From: Candidatus Omnitrophota bacterium
Lineage (GTDB): Bacteria > Omnitrophota > Gorgyraeia > 2-01-FULL-45-10
Length of the DNA stretch: 64,000 bases
NCBI GenBank assembly: GCA_041650805.1
Contig: JBAZKM010000006.1
Location: 105,069 to 169,068 of the forward strand
Reading direction: 5' to 3'
The translations under genes were made by a program, and so were the position numbers. How positions within the stretch are numbered: position 1 is the stretch's first letter; every line of letters starts with the position of its first letter. Below, piece after piece: positions 35,119 to 43,201 of the stretch. The notes under the pieces are model-generated. The model was not told the origin of the DNA. It made no database searches and saw nothing but the letters and a program-made list of their open reading frames with translations.

Positions 35119-36566
35119 AAGTACAGCTGATATTCGCGCCGCCGAAAGAGAGGACGAAACTCTCGGACATCGTCGAGAAGGTCTACCCTCCGCTCGGCGT
35201 CCTCTACATAGCCGCATACCTCAGGGAGAAGATGCCGCATCTTAAGCTCCGGGTCACGGACGGCCTCCTGATAGGATGGGAAGCGATGGTCGGGGAGGTG
35301 AAGACCTTCGCGCCCGACGTGATATTCTTCTCTTATATAACGCCGTGCGCTATGGGCGCATACGCCGCAGCCGACCATATCAAAGGCGCCAGCCCGGGGA
35401 CTGTGACCGTCTTCGGCGGACCGCACGCCACCGCCCTTCCGCTCGAGGCCTTCGAGAGGTCCCGGGCCGACTTCGTCATCGTCGGGGAAGGGGAGGAGAC
35501 GGCATTAGAGCTCGTGAGGGCGCTGGAGAGAGGCAGGAAGGACCTCCGCGATATCGACGGGCTGGTATGGAGGGACGAAGGAAAGATAATACGGAACAAC
35601 CCGCGGCAGTTCATGCGCGACATAGACACGATACCTTTCCCGGCAAGAGACCTCGTAGATATGAGATCGTACAAGGGATGGTTCGTGCACCGGAAGACGC
35701 CGGAGACGTCGATACTCTTTTCCCGGGGCTGCCCTTTCGACTGCACGTTCTGCACGAACGCGGTCTGGAAGAGCTCCAAGCCATGGCTCCGCCTGCGTTC
35801 GCCGAAGAGGATCGTCGATGAGATGGAGAGCCTGAAGGCGTCCGGCATACGCGAGGTCTTCGACAATTCCGACGAGTTCAACTGCAACCTGCAGTTCGCG
35901 ATGGCCGTCTGCGACGAGATAAAGGACCGTAAGATCAACATGCCGTGGAAGACGCAGTTGAGGGCCTCTCCCTTTTCCGAAGACCTCGTCAGGAAGATGG
36001 CCGAGTCGGGATGCTGGTATGTGCACCTGGGCATAGAGTCGGGGAACGAGAGGACATTGAAAGGGATCAGGAAGAAGATAACGCTGGACGAGACGAGGAG
36101 GGCCTGCGGGATATTGAAGAAGTACGGGATCAAGGTCTTCGGCCTCTTCATGCTATTCAACGCATGGGAAGAGGACGGCCATCTCGTTTTTGAGAATGTC
36201 AGCCAGACCGAGAGGACCCTGGAGTTCGCGAAGGAGATGATAGACAAAAAACTTCTCGACTACATGTCCTGCACCATAACGACGCCTTATCCCGGGAGCG
36301 AGCTCTTCGGGATATCCAGGAAATTCGGCCTTATAAAAGACGACCTCCTGCGCGACTGGTCCAGATGGCTCACCGATGAGTCGTTCATAATGAGGCTGCC
36401 CGGGATCACCGAGCGCGAGGAGAGCCACCTCTATTTCAGGGGTTCGCTCCTCCGCGCCTATTGTTACCTGAAGTCCGGGAACTGGTCGCTTAAGGACGTG
36501 CCCGTATTCCTGGGCAAGTTCATAAAGTCGGTTTTTCTCAGGGTAAAAGGCCTTTTCGGCAAATAA
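35115..36566 (+). CDS. B12-binding-type radical SAM protein (3 of 3)
   Basis: A 483-residue protein with a B12-binding-type domain (PPLGVLYIAAYLREKMP, VFGGPHATALPLEAF, FVIVGEGEETALELV) and a radical SAM domain with CPFDCTFC (C206, C210, C213). SGCWYVHLGIESGNERTLKGI is the SAM-domain strand-5 segment. It is the last gene of the glycan cluster: 14 bases after its stop a new strong promoter begins. The three enzymes have distinct cluster motifs, so they probably act at different positions or steps. Confidence 0.85.
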   Translation: MKVQLIFAPPKERTKLSDIVEKVYPPLGVLYIAAYLREKMPHLKLRVTDGLLIGWEAMVGEVKTFAPDVIFFSYITPCAMGAYAAADHIKGASPGTVTVFGGPHATALPLEAFERSRADFVIVGEGEETALELVRALERGRKDLRDIDGLVWRDEGKIIRNNPRQFMRDIDTIPFPARDLVDMRSYKGWFVHRKTPETSILFSRGCPFDCTFCTNAVWKSSKPWLRLRSPKRIVDEMESLKASGIREVFDNSDEFNCNLQFAMAVCDEIKDRKINMPWKTQLRASPFSEDLVRKMAESGCWYVHLGIESGNERTLKGIRKKITLDETRRACGILKKYGIKVFGLFMLFNAWEEDGHLVFENVSQTERTLEFAKEMIDKKLLDYMSCTITTPYPGSELFGISRKFGLIKDDLLRDWSRWLTDESFIMRLPGITEREESHLYFRGSLLRAYCYLKSGNWSLKDVPVFLGKFIKSVFLRVKGLFGK

Positions 36567-36580
36567 ACCGGGCCGTTCCC

Positions 36581-36610
36581 TTGACAAATCTACCTTTTGT
36601 GATATATTAT
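36581..36610 (+). promoter_or_regulatory. Strong promoter of the secretion/giant-protein locus
   Basis: A perfect TTGACA at 36581-36586 is followed by an AT-rich block with TATATT (36603-36608, 16-base spacer) or TATTAT (36605-36610, 18-base spacer). A TATAAT at 36613-36618 is too far away. It is the only clear promoter I see between 25.9 and 64 kb. Confidence 0.7.
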
Positions 36611-36647
36611 TATATAATATATAATGATATAAAGGACTAATTCAATA

Positions 36648-37529
36648 ATGAGTTATTACAAAGTATTGGGATTTGAAAAAGAGCCTTTTTCTACGAGCCC
36701 TGATCCCAATTTTTTTTATCTCTCGAGAGAGCACGAGACGGCGCTGACCAATATCCTGATAGAGCTCCGCCTGAAACGCGGCCTCTCCGTGGTCCTCGGC
36801 GATGTGGGGACCGGCAAGACGACCCTCTCCCGGAAATTGATCCAGGAACTGAAAGACAGGGACGACTTCGTCTTCCAGATAATCCTCGACCCGTCCTTCG
36901 AAGACGAATCGCTCTTCCTCGCGGCCCTCGCAAGAAATTTCGAGATAGATGCTATCCCCTCCCCGGAAAGCGGCACACCCGCGTCGATACTCGACATAAG
37001 GGAGTCCCTCGAGAGGTTCCTCTTCCAGAAAGGCGTCACGGAGAACAAGATCGTCACCCTCATAATAGACGAATCCCAGAAACTTAACGAGAGCTCCCTC
37101 GAGGTCCTGCGGGTCCTACTCAATTACGAAACGAACGAATTCAAACTCCTGCAGCTCGTCCTGCTGGGGCAGATGGAATTGCACTCAAAGATCATAGACA
37201 TACCCAACTTCTTCGACAGGATAAGTTTCAAATATACGCTCAACCCCCTCGACCTCGCGGAGACGAAAGAGATGATAGAGTTCAGGATAAGGCAGGCGGG
37301 GTATAAAGCGAACATGAACCTCTTCCTCGATGAGGCGATAGGCGAGATACACCGGTACAGCAAAGGCTACCCCAGGCGTATAACCATGTTATGCCACAGG
37401 GCGCTGAAGACGCTCGTCCTGAAAAATAGATTTGTGATAGATGCCGCGCTGGTGCGGGAACTTGTAGATGAGGAAGTGAGATCGGGATGGCACAGGAAAG
37501 ACCTGCTACTCCAGAAAAACAGTTACTAG
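36648..37529 (+). CDS. ExeA/GspA-like AAA ATPase
   Basis: A 293-residue ATPase of the ExeA type: opening YKVLGFEKEPFSTSPDPNFF, Walker A GDVGTGKTT (about residues 51-59), Walker B TLIIDESQKL (137-146) and the sensor region GYPRRITMLCHRAL. In type II secretion ExeA/GspA helps to place the secretin in the peptidoglycan; related ATPases occur in pilus and transposition loci. This copy lacks the C-terminal peptidoglycan-binding domain of full ExeA. It is the first gene after the promoter at 36581. Its last 43 bases overlap the GspC-like gene. Confidence 0.87.
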   Translation: MSYYKVLGFEKEPFSTSPDPNFFYLSREHETALTNILIELRLKRGLSVVLGDVGTGKTTLSRKLIQELKDRDDFVFQIILDPSFEDESLFLAALARNFEIDAIPSPESGTPASILDIRESLERFLFQKGVTENKIVTLIIDESQKLNESSLEVLRVLLNYETNEFKLLQLVLLGQMELHSKIIDIPNFFDRISFKYTLNPLDLAETKEMIEFRIRQAGYKANMNLFLDEAIGEIHRYSKGYPRRITMLCHRALKTLVLKNRFVIDAALVRELVDEEVRSGWHRKDLLLQKNSY

Positions 37530-38167
37530 GCCTTATAGAGACGAACTCCGCGAAGCCGGTGAATATACAGGCGCAGGCGGTGAAACACCAGGGGATGAGC
37601 ATGCTCTCCCGCGGCGCGTGGATGGGCAGGTTGTCGTTCTTCAGGGATAATCTCAAGAGATGGCTCAGCGGGGATTATCTTCAACTCGATATAAAACTGC
37701 TCAATAATGTCCTCATCGTCCTGATAGCTATGCTGACGGTATATCTACTGGGCAGCGTATACAGTAACGCGGTCTATCTGACAAAACTGCCGTCGTTGAA
37801 GTACGACGTCAAGACGGCCAAAGGCGAGGAGGCGGGCCCAAAGAGCATGTCGGTCCTGAAGAACGCGATGTCATACTATTTGGAGAAGGTCAGGCAGAGG
37901 GATATCTTCAAGATCGGCGAGCAGGCCCCTCCGGAGAGGCCTGCTGTCCCGGGCGCGCCCGTCCAGAAGGTGGCCGAAGAGGGCCAGCGTTTCAAGCTGG
38001 TGGGGATATCCTGGTCGAAAGAGCCGGACGCCATGATAGAGGACACGCTTGCGCTCAGGACATTCTTCGTCAAGAGGGGACAGATGCTGGGGCGCGTAAA
38101 GGTCGAGGCGATATTCAAAGATAAGGTCGTATTGAGCTGTGACGGCACGGAGACGGAGTTGAGATGA
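37487..38167 (+). CDS. GspC-like inner-membrane clamp protein
   Basis: A 226-residue bitopic protein: a cytosolic segment of 70 residues, a membrane helix at about 71-90 and a periplasmic part containing an HR-domain-like stretch (RFKLVGISWSKEPDAMIEDT, then ALRTFFVKRGQMLGRVKVEAI). This is typical of GspC/PilP-type proteins that connect the inner-membrane platform with the secretin. It overlaps the secretin gene by four bases (ATGA). No PDZ domain follows, so it is short for GspC. The 43-base overlap with the ATPase gene makes the exact start uncertain; M37 at 37595 is an alternative. Confidence 0.7.
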   Translation: MAQERPATPEKQLLGLIETNSAKPVNIQAQAVKHQGMSMLSRGAWMGRLSFFRDNLKRWLSGDYLQLDIKLLNNVLIVLIAMLTVYLLGSVYSNAVYLTKLPSLKYDVKTAKGEEAGPKSMSVLKNAMSYYLEKVRQRDIFKIGEQAPPERPAVPGAPVQKVAEEGQRFKLVGISWSKEPDAMIEDTLALRTFFVKRGQMLGRVKVEAIFKDKVVLSCDGTETELR

Positions 38168-40053
38168 GACGCGCTGCTGGCCATATCTGCATATTACTAT
38201 TCTTCCTGGCTATAGTTCTATATCCGGTATCTTTCAGGATCGCCGAGGCGGAGGATGCCGGGCCCCAGGCGGCGTCCGCGGAGACGCTCGACCCTACGTC
38301 GCCGGCTTCTATGATGAGCCGTGATATCATAGCAGGGGGCATGAACGGGAACGTCTCCCTGGACCTCAGGAATATCGACATCGTCGAGGCGCTTAAATTC
38401 CTGGCGGTGAAGGCGGGCGCGAACATCATAGCCACGAAGAACGTTGCCGGCAGGGTCACGCTGATGGTGGAGAACGTGCCGGTCCGGGACATATTCGATA
38501 TCATGTTGAGGTCCAACGGCCTCGCCTACGCAAAGCAGGGAGATATATACAACGTCATGACCGAGGAGGAGTACAAGGCCATCTTCGGCAAGAAGTTCTC
38601 CGACATACGGGAAGTGAGGGTCTTCAAACTGCAATACGCCATACCCGAACAGGCCTTCAGCATGCTCGATGCCCTGAAGAGCGAGATAGGCAGGGTCCTC
38701 GTCGAGCCGGATTCCGGCACGGCGCTCATAATGGACACCCCGGAAAAGATCCAGGAGATAGAGAAGGCGATATCGACGCTCGAGGAGAAGAACCTCGTAA
38801 AGGTCTTCAACCTGAAGTACGCCAAGGCCAAAGAGGTGGAGGAGCAGCTGAAGATGCAGCTCGACGCCAAGAAGGTCGGTTCGGTAAAGGCGGACGAGCG
38901 CTCGAACCAGATAATAATCCAGTCGTTGCCGGAGAGGATGCCGGACATAGAGAAGATAATAGCCGCCCTTGATACCAAGACGCGGGAAGTCCTGATCGAT
39001 ACGCAGATCATCAAAGTGAAATTGGCCGATACGCTGACCCACGGTATCGACTGGGAGGGGATAGCCAACGTCGGCAAGAAAGCAGGCATGATCTATATGG
39101 GTTCTTATCCTTTCAGCGTACTGCAGACGGCCACCTCGGCGGCGGCGACCGTCCTGCCGAGCAGGTACAGTTACCTGACCGATAATTACGCTACGAAAGG
39201 CGTCGGCTCAGTCCCGTTCAGCGGCAATGCCGTTACCAATGTCGGAGGCACCACGGTCGCGCCCGGGGAAGAGATGCACGTCGGTATAGTGGGCCAGAAG
39301 TACGACCTCGATTTCCTCGTAAAGTATATGCAGACATTGGGCAATACCCAGGTCCTCTCCAGCCCGAAGCTCGCCGTAGTGAATAACCAGGAGGCGCGTA
39401 TACATATCGGGGAACGGCAGGCCTACGTCACCACCACGACGACCACCGGGCAGACGACAAGCACCGTCTCCGAAGAGGTGACCTTCGTCGACGTCGGCAT
39501 CCAGCTGGCAGTGACACCCACGATAAACACGGACGGTTATATAACGATGAAGATAAAGCCGGAGATATCGAGCGTCGTCTCCACGCTCGAGACGCCGTCG
39601 AAGAATAAGATACCGATAATCGACACGTCGATGGCGGAGACGACCGTGATGGTGAAGGACGGGTCTACTATAATCATAGGCGGCCTTCGCAAAGAGGAGA
39701 AGACGAAGGACTCCGACCAGATACCTTTTCTGGGAAACGTGCCGATAATAGGGTTCCTCTTCAAATCCGCCAGCACGAAGACCGAGAGGACGGAGCTCCT
39801 CATCATGATAACCCCCCATATAGTGAGCGGCGACCTGTTGACGACGGGAGACGAGGCCGATTTCGAGTATAAGGCGCCGAGGGAGTATAAGGACTACAAG
39901 CCGTTCACGGAAGATAAGGAGATCATCTCCGTAGAAAAGTCCCCGGCCGATTTCATAAAACCTTACAGGGAGTATTCGAATCCGCCGGCCCGGGGGAAAG
40001 AGAAGGCCGGCAGTCCGGTATTTAAACTCGACGAGGGGATGAAGGATGAATAA
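38164..40053 (+). CDS. Type II secretion-like secretin (GspD family)
   Basis: A 629-residue outer-membrane secretin. It has a signal peptide (about 1-29), a first N-domain (VSLDLRNIDIVEALKFLAVKAGANI), two NolW-type domains (EVRVFKLQYAIPEQAFSML and VKVFNLKYAKAKEVEEQL), and the secretin core from about residue 330 (VLSSPKLAVVNNQEARIHIGE, then VPIIGFLFKSASTKTERTELLIMITPHIV). A charged C-terminal tail of about 60 residues may bind a pilotin. It forms the multimeric channel through which folded proteins leave the periplasm. The rest of a classical type II system (GspE, F, G, L, M) is not in the window. It overlaps the next gene by 8 bases. It has only one N-X-S/T sequon that I can find. Confidence 0.93.
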   Translation: MRRAAGHICILLFFLAIVLYPVSFRIAEAEDAGPQAASAETLDPTSPASMMSRDIIAGGMNGNVSLDLRNIDIVEALKFLAVKAGANIIATKNVAGRVTLMVENVPVRDIFDIMLRSNGLAYAKQGDIYNVMTEEEYKAIFGKKFSDIREVRVFKLQYAIPEQAFSMLDALKSEIGRVLVEPDSGTALIMDTPEKIQEIEKAISTLEEKNLVKVFNLKYAKAKEVEEQLKMQLDAKKVGSVKADERSNQIIIQSLPERMPDIEKIIAALDTKTREVLIDTQIIKVKLADTLTHGIDWEGIANVGKKAGMIYMGSYPFSVLQTATSAAATVLPSRYSYLTDNYATKGVGSVPFSGNAVTNVGGTTVAPGEEMHVGIVGQKYDLDFLVKYMQTLGNTQVLSSPKLAVVNNQEARIHIGERQAYVTTTTTTGQTTSTVSEEVTFVDVGIQLAVTPTINTDGYITMKIKPEISSVVSTLETPSKNKIPIIDTSMAETTVMVKDGSTIIIGGLRKEEKTKDSDQIPFLGNVPIIGFLFKSASTKTERTELLIMITPHIVSGDLLTTGDEADFEYKAPREYKDYKPFTEDKEIISVEKSPADFIKPYREYSNPPARGKEKAGSPVFKLDEGMKDE

Positions 40054-41083
40054 GGCGATCACCATAATAATCGCGGCGGCAGTTTTAGTCCTAACGGCCC
40101 ATCCGTCATCCGCTATATTCGACAACAAGAAGCTGAAAGAGACGGAGGATAAACTGGCCGGCGTGGAGGCGTCTTATGAAAAGGTCGGGAAGGATTATGA
40201 GAAGCTCAGGCAGGAGATGCAGGAATTGAACGATAAATACGCCGTGGTGCTCAAAGAGAACGAGGCGATGAAACAGGACCGCGAGAACCTTATGGCGCAG
40301 GCGAAGACATTGCTCGTCGAGAGCGGGCGGACGAAGGAGCTGGAAGAGCAGGTCAAGGGTTTCGAGCCGGAGAAGATAGCGTTGACAGAAGAGAGGGATA
40401 AGCTTAAAGAGGAGAACACCGCGCTTTCGAAAGAGTTGGAGATATCCAGGGCCGAAGAGGAACGGCTCTCGAAGTGGGTCAGTGAATCCCAATCGGGGAT
40501 GGAGACGGTCAAAAAGGAGGCCGCGATAAAGGGGCTCCAGAACGATCTCGCCAAGGCGAAGTCGACGAAGAGCAAGGTCGAGGCGCGGCTCGCGAAGGCA
40601 GAGAAGCAGTTGAAAGACCTGGCCGCAAAACAGGGCAGGTTGGAAGAGGAGAAGGACGCCCTCGAGAAGGAGCTTGCCGCGTCCAGGAAAGATTACGCCG
40701 AGGCGTTGAAGACGAACAAGGCCTTCGAGCAGAACCTCAAAATGATGCCCAAGAAGTTCTCCGAGATGGGGAGGCAGAATAAGCAGCTCATAAAAGAGAC
40801 GTCGGAGATGCACTACAATCTCGGCGTATTCTACGTGAAGAATAAAGAGTACGAAAGGGCGCGCACGGAATTTGAGAAGGCGGTCGAGATAAATCCCGAT
40901 GATGGCGCCGCGCACTTCAACCTGGGTTATATCTACGCGGAACAATTGACGAACCGCAGGAAGGCGATCACGCATTTCAAACGTTATCTGATGCTCTCTA
41001 AAGAGGACGACCCCGACGTGGATTACGTCAAGAAATATATCCTGACATGGCAGACGTACGACGGCAAGGAGCCGATGGAATAA
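40046..41083 (+). CDS. Exported coiled-coil and TPR protein
   Basis: A 345-residue protein with a signal peptide (about 1-23), a long coiled coil (about 27-245, heptads of Glu/Lys/Leu) and two to three TPR units near the C-terminus (MHYNLGVFYVKNKEYERARTEFEKAVEINPDDGAAHFNLGYIYAEQL). It is probably periplasmic. Coiled-coil/TPR partners of this type often accompany secretins as assembly factors. It is translationally linked on both sides: an 8-base overlap with the secretin and a one-base overlap with the next gene. Confidence 0.82.
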   Translation: MNKAITIIIAAAVLVLTAHPSSAIFDNKKLKETEDKLAGVEASYEKVGKDYEKLRQEMQELNDKYAVVLKENEAMKQDRENLMAQAKTLLVESGRTKELEEQVKGFEPEKIALTEERDKLKEENTALSKELEISRAEEERLSKWVSESQSGMETVKKEAAIKGLQNDLAKAKSTKSKVEARLAKAEKQLKDLAAKQGRLEEEKDALEKELAASRKDYAEALKTNKAFEQNLKMMPKKFSEMGRQNKQLIKETSEMHYNLGVFYVKNKEYERARTEFEKAVEINPDDGAAHFNLGYIYAEQLTNRRKAITHFKRYLMLSKEDDPDVDYVKKYILTWQTYDGKEPME

Positions 41084-42171
41084 TGAGGAGAACGTTAATA
41101 GGGGCGGGGATAGCGTTACTGATCCTGGGTATAGGGTATAGGGTATCGGGTATAGGGTCCGGAGTATCGTCTTTTGCGGAAGAGACGGCGCCGGCCAATA
41201 CGACCGGAACGACGGAAGCGAAAGAAGAGGAGCAGCTGAAATTCGTCGGGACCTTTTATGATACGCGGGTCCCGGAGCAGAACTACTTCTTCATAAAGAG
41301 CGTAATATCCGTATTCGGCAACAAGTTCGGTAAGCAGCCAAAGACGCCGGAAGAGGTGGAGGAGGCGGTATGGGACCAGCTCCTCATGTCTTATGAAGCG
41401 TTCAGGAGGGGGATCACGGTAAATCAGGAGGAAGTCGACGGTGAGGTCGATAAGATACTCCAGGCGGAACGGGTGGCGTTCGACCGTAAGAGCGACAGGG
41501 CGGGTTACGAGAAGTGGGTGAAAGAGAAGACGAATGAGCCTATCGCGCTCTTTGAGAACCAGATAAGGCATATGATCCAGCTGCAGCGCCTTAAAGAAGA
41601 GGTCATGAAGGCGATAGAGCCGGAGGTGACCGACGCGGAGGCGTTACAGGGTTTTCTGAACGAGAATAGCTCCCTGGATGTGGAACTTGTCCAGTACGAC
41701 CTTGAAAAAGACGCAGGTATGTGGTATAATAAAGCCATTATGGACCCGGCCTCCTGGGACAAAGAGAAGGCGGCCAGGCCCAAGGACTTCAGGCGGCCGG
41801 GAGGCGTGACCTGCCAGTTCCTTATAGATTTCTGGGGTATACCGGAAAAGGCGCTCCAGGAGATGGTAAGGATGAAGCCGGGCGAATTCCATAAACCGGA
41901 GCCGATCTACAAGGGGTGGGGCGTATTCAAGGTCTTGGGATCGACGGCGGCCGATGGATCAAAGTTCGAAGAGGTGAAGGAGAGATACCGAGAAAAGGTG
42001 AAAGCCGGTAAGAGATACACGGGTTACGGCGAATGGTTCGAAAAGTTCAAGAAGGACGCGAATATACAGATTTATCCGGCCGCTGTCGCGGACGGAAGCC
42101 AACCCAAGAACCCTTCGACAAATGCTCAGGGTTCTGTAATGAGCGAAACCGAAGGACAGAAGGAGGAGTGA
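41083..42171 (+). CDS. SurA-like periplasmic chaperone / PPIase-like protein
   Basis: A 362-residue exported protein. A membrane or signal segment (about residues 3-25) is followed by a SurA_N-like region (PEEVEEAVWDQLLMSYEAFRRGITVNQEEVDGEVDKIL) and a PPIase-like C-terminal part (EMVRMKPGEFHKPEPIYKGWGVFKVLGS). The parvulin domain looks incomplete. Such proteins keep exported polypeptides unfolded or help them fold, a natural need for a giant multidomain product. ATG 41083 overlaps the upstream stop (TAATG); an in-frame ATG at 41047 is inside the upstream gene. Heptanucleotide repeats interrupt the region coding for the signal segment (see the repeat at 41127). Confidence 0.75.
   Translation: MRRTLIGAGIALLILGIGYRVSGIGSGVSSFAEETAPANTTGTTEAKEEEQLKFVGTFYDTRVPEQNYFFIKSVISVFGNKFGKQPKTPEEVEEAVWDQLLMSYEAFRRGITVNQEEVDGEVDKILQAERVAFDRKSDRAGYEKWVKEKTNEPIALFENQIRHMIQLQRLKEEVMKAIEPEVTDAEALQGFLNENSSLDVELVQYDLEKDAGMWYNKAIMDPASWDKEKAARPKDFRRPGGVTCQFLIDFWGIPEKALQEMVRMKPGEFHKPEPIYKGWGVFKVLGSTAADGSKFEEVKERYREKVKAGKRYTGYGEWFEKFKKDANIQIYPAAVADGSQPKNPSTNAQGSVMSETEGQKEE
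41127..41161 (+). repeat. Tandem 7-bp repeat inside a coding region
   Basis: Five consecutive 7-base units: GGGTATA, GGGTATA, GGGTATC, GGGTATA, GGGTCCG. They encode part of the signal segment of the SurA-like protein. Seven is not a multiple of three, so gain or loss of one unit would shift the reading frame after about 15-25 codons. Confidence 0.85.
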
Positions 42172-42174
42172 GAG

Positions 42175-42717
42175 ATGAGTAAAAAATTAACGGTACTTGT
42201 AGCGGTCATATTCCTTGTCGGCATATCGAGCGGGATATCTCATGCGAAATCATTGAAGGCCCTGGTAGATCCCAAGGTGGCCAGCGAAGAGCAGATGAAG
42301 GAGATCGACCTGTCGAGCCGCGCCGCCCTGAAGGCGCAGGAGTGGACCATATATCTGCATAACAGGGACGGGGCCCAGGGCGTGGAGACGGATATCCTCA
42401 CATTCACCGACGAGACGGTCAATTCGAGGAACCTCGAAACGAAGGGTTATCCTGTCTCCAACTTCGGTCTCTTCGTCAACCCGAACGGCTCCGCTTCGTG
42501 GGAGACGATGAAGACGAACCCGGCCAATAAGGACAAAGCGTTCCTGAGGGGTGAAATAAGAGGCGGCGTCATGACCGGGACCGTCTTCATGAAGCCGGCA
42601 AAGGGGAGGACGTCCACGTACATATTCTCGACGGTGAATCCGGCGACGGTTACGGCGACGGCGGCGGTCGAAACACAGGCGGCACCGGCGACGACGGTTA
42701 AGAAGGGCAAAAAATAG
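42175..42717 (+). CDS. Small exported protein of unknown function
   Basis: A 180-residue product with a signal peptide (about 1-24, SSGISHA). I do not recognise the family. The central part is probably beta-rich (WTIYLHNRDGAQGVETDILTFTDETVNSRNLETKGYPVSNF), and the tail is low-complexity Ala/Thr/Val ending in KKGKK. GAGAG precedes the ATG, and the gene follows the SurA-like gene by 3 bases, so it belongs to the same transcript. It may be an accessory subunit of the secreted giant protein or its exporter; this is only context. Confidence 0.7.
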   Translation: MSKKLTVLVAVIFLVGISSGISHAKSLKALVDPKVASEEQMKEIDLSSRAALKAQEWTIYLHNRDGAQGVETDILTFTDETVNSRNLETKGYPVSNFGLFVNPNGSASWETMKTNPANKDKAFLRGEIRGGVMTGTVFMKPAKGRTSTYIFSTVNPATVTATAAVETQAAPATTVKKGKK

Positions 42718-42736
42718 TCAAAGAGGAGCTCGATCG

Positions 42737-43156
42737 ATGAGAAGGCGTCTTATATTAACGCTCATCGCGGCCGTTTATCTTATATCAGGTCCGGCCTATG
42801 CGGTCCCGGCCGAAGAGAAGGCCGCTCTGCCCCGGGAAGAGGTGGCGACCAGGTCCGTTGTGGGCATCGTAAGCGGGGTAAGCCCGAGCTTCATAGCGAT
42901 AGAATACGGGATCGATCAGGCAGGCCCGTCTCTAGAATTAGCTTTCAATATAGACAAGAGTGTCAAGGTGGAGAACAAAAGGAGCATAAAAGAGATAGCC
43001 ATGGGCGATACGGTGGAAGTCACATACGGCGAGATAACGAGGATCGCCCCCGACGGCAAAAAACTGGGGTCTAAGCGCGTGGCGAAGAAGGTGACCTTTA
43101 TGAGGCCGGCGGCCAAGCCATCGGAATCGAGCGTGCTGACCTCTGTGGAGCAATAA
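42737..43156 (+). CDS. Small exported protein of unknown function
   Basis: A 139-residue product with a signal peptide (about 1-22, SGPAYA). The remainder is one small beta-rich domain (TRSVVGIVSGVSPSFIAIEYGI, then GDTVEVTYGEIT), like the OB-fold or DUF5666-type domains of exported proteins. It is the last gene before the giant protein, 42 bases upstream of the giant gene start, and has its own AGAGGAG ribosome-binding sequence. Confidence 0.7.
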   Translation: MRRRLILTLIAAVYLISGPAYAVPAEEKAALPREEVATRSVVGIVSGVSPSFIAIEYGIDQAGPSLELAFNIDKSVKVENKRSIKEIAMGDTVEVTYGEITRIAPDGKKLGSKRVAKKVTFMRPAAKPSESSVLTSVEQ

Positions 43157-43187
43157 GACAGGTAACGTTATATTTCGCGGGGCGATC

Positions 43188-43201
43188 AGGAGAGATGATT
43201 G
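43188..43201 (+). promoter_or_regulatory. Shine-Dalgarno and TTG start of the giant gene
   Basis: AGGAG at 43188-43192 is six bases before TTG at 43199. An in-frame TGA (43196-43198) touches the TTG, so translation cannot begin further upstream in this frame. The ATG at 43195 opens only a six-codon frame. A signal peptide begins directly after the TTG. Confidence 0.85.

Noticed and set aside
32248..36566. Recent tandem triplication of one radical SAM gene
   Set aside because: The three proteins differ in cluster motif context, length and most of their sequence, so they are paralogues of old origin or separate acquisitions.
36601..36635. AT-rich block as a replication origin or recombination site
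   Set aside because: It is short, has no DnaA-box cluster or direct repeats, and is explained by a -10 region.
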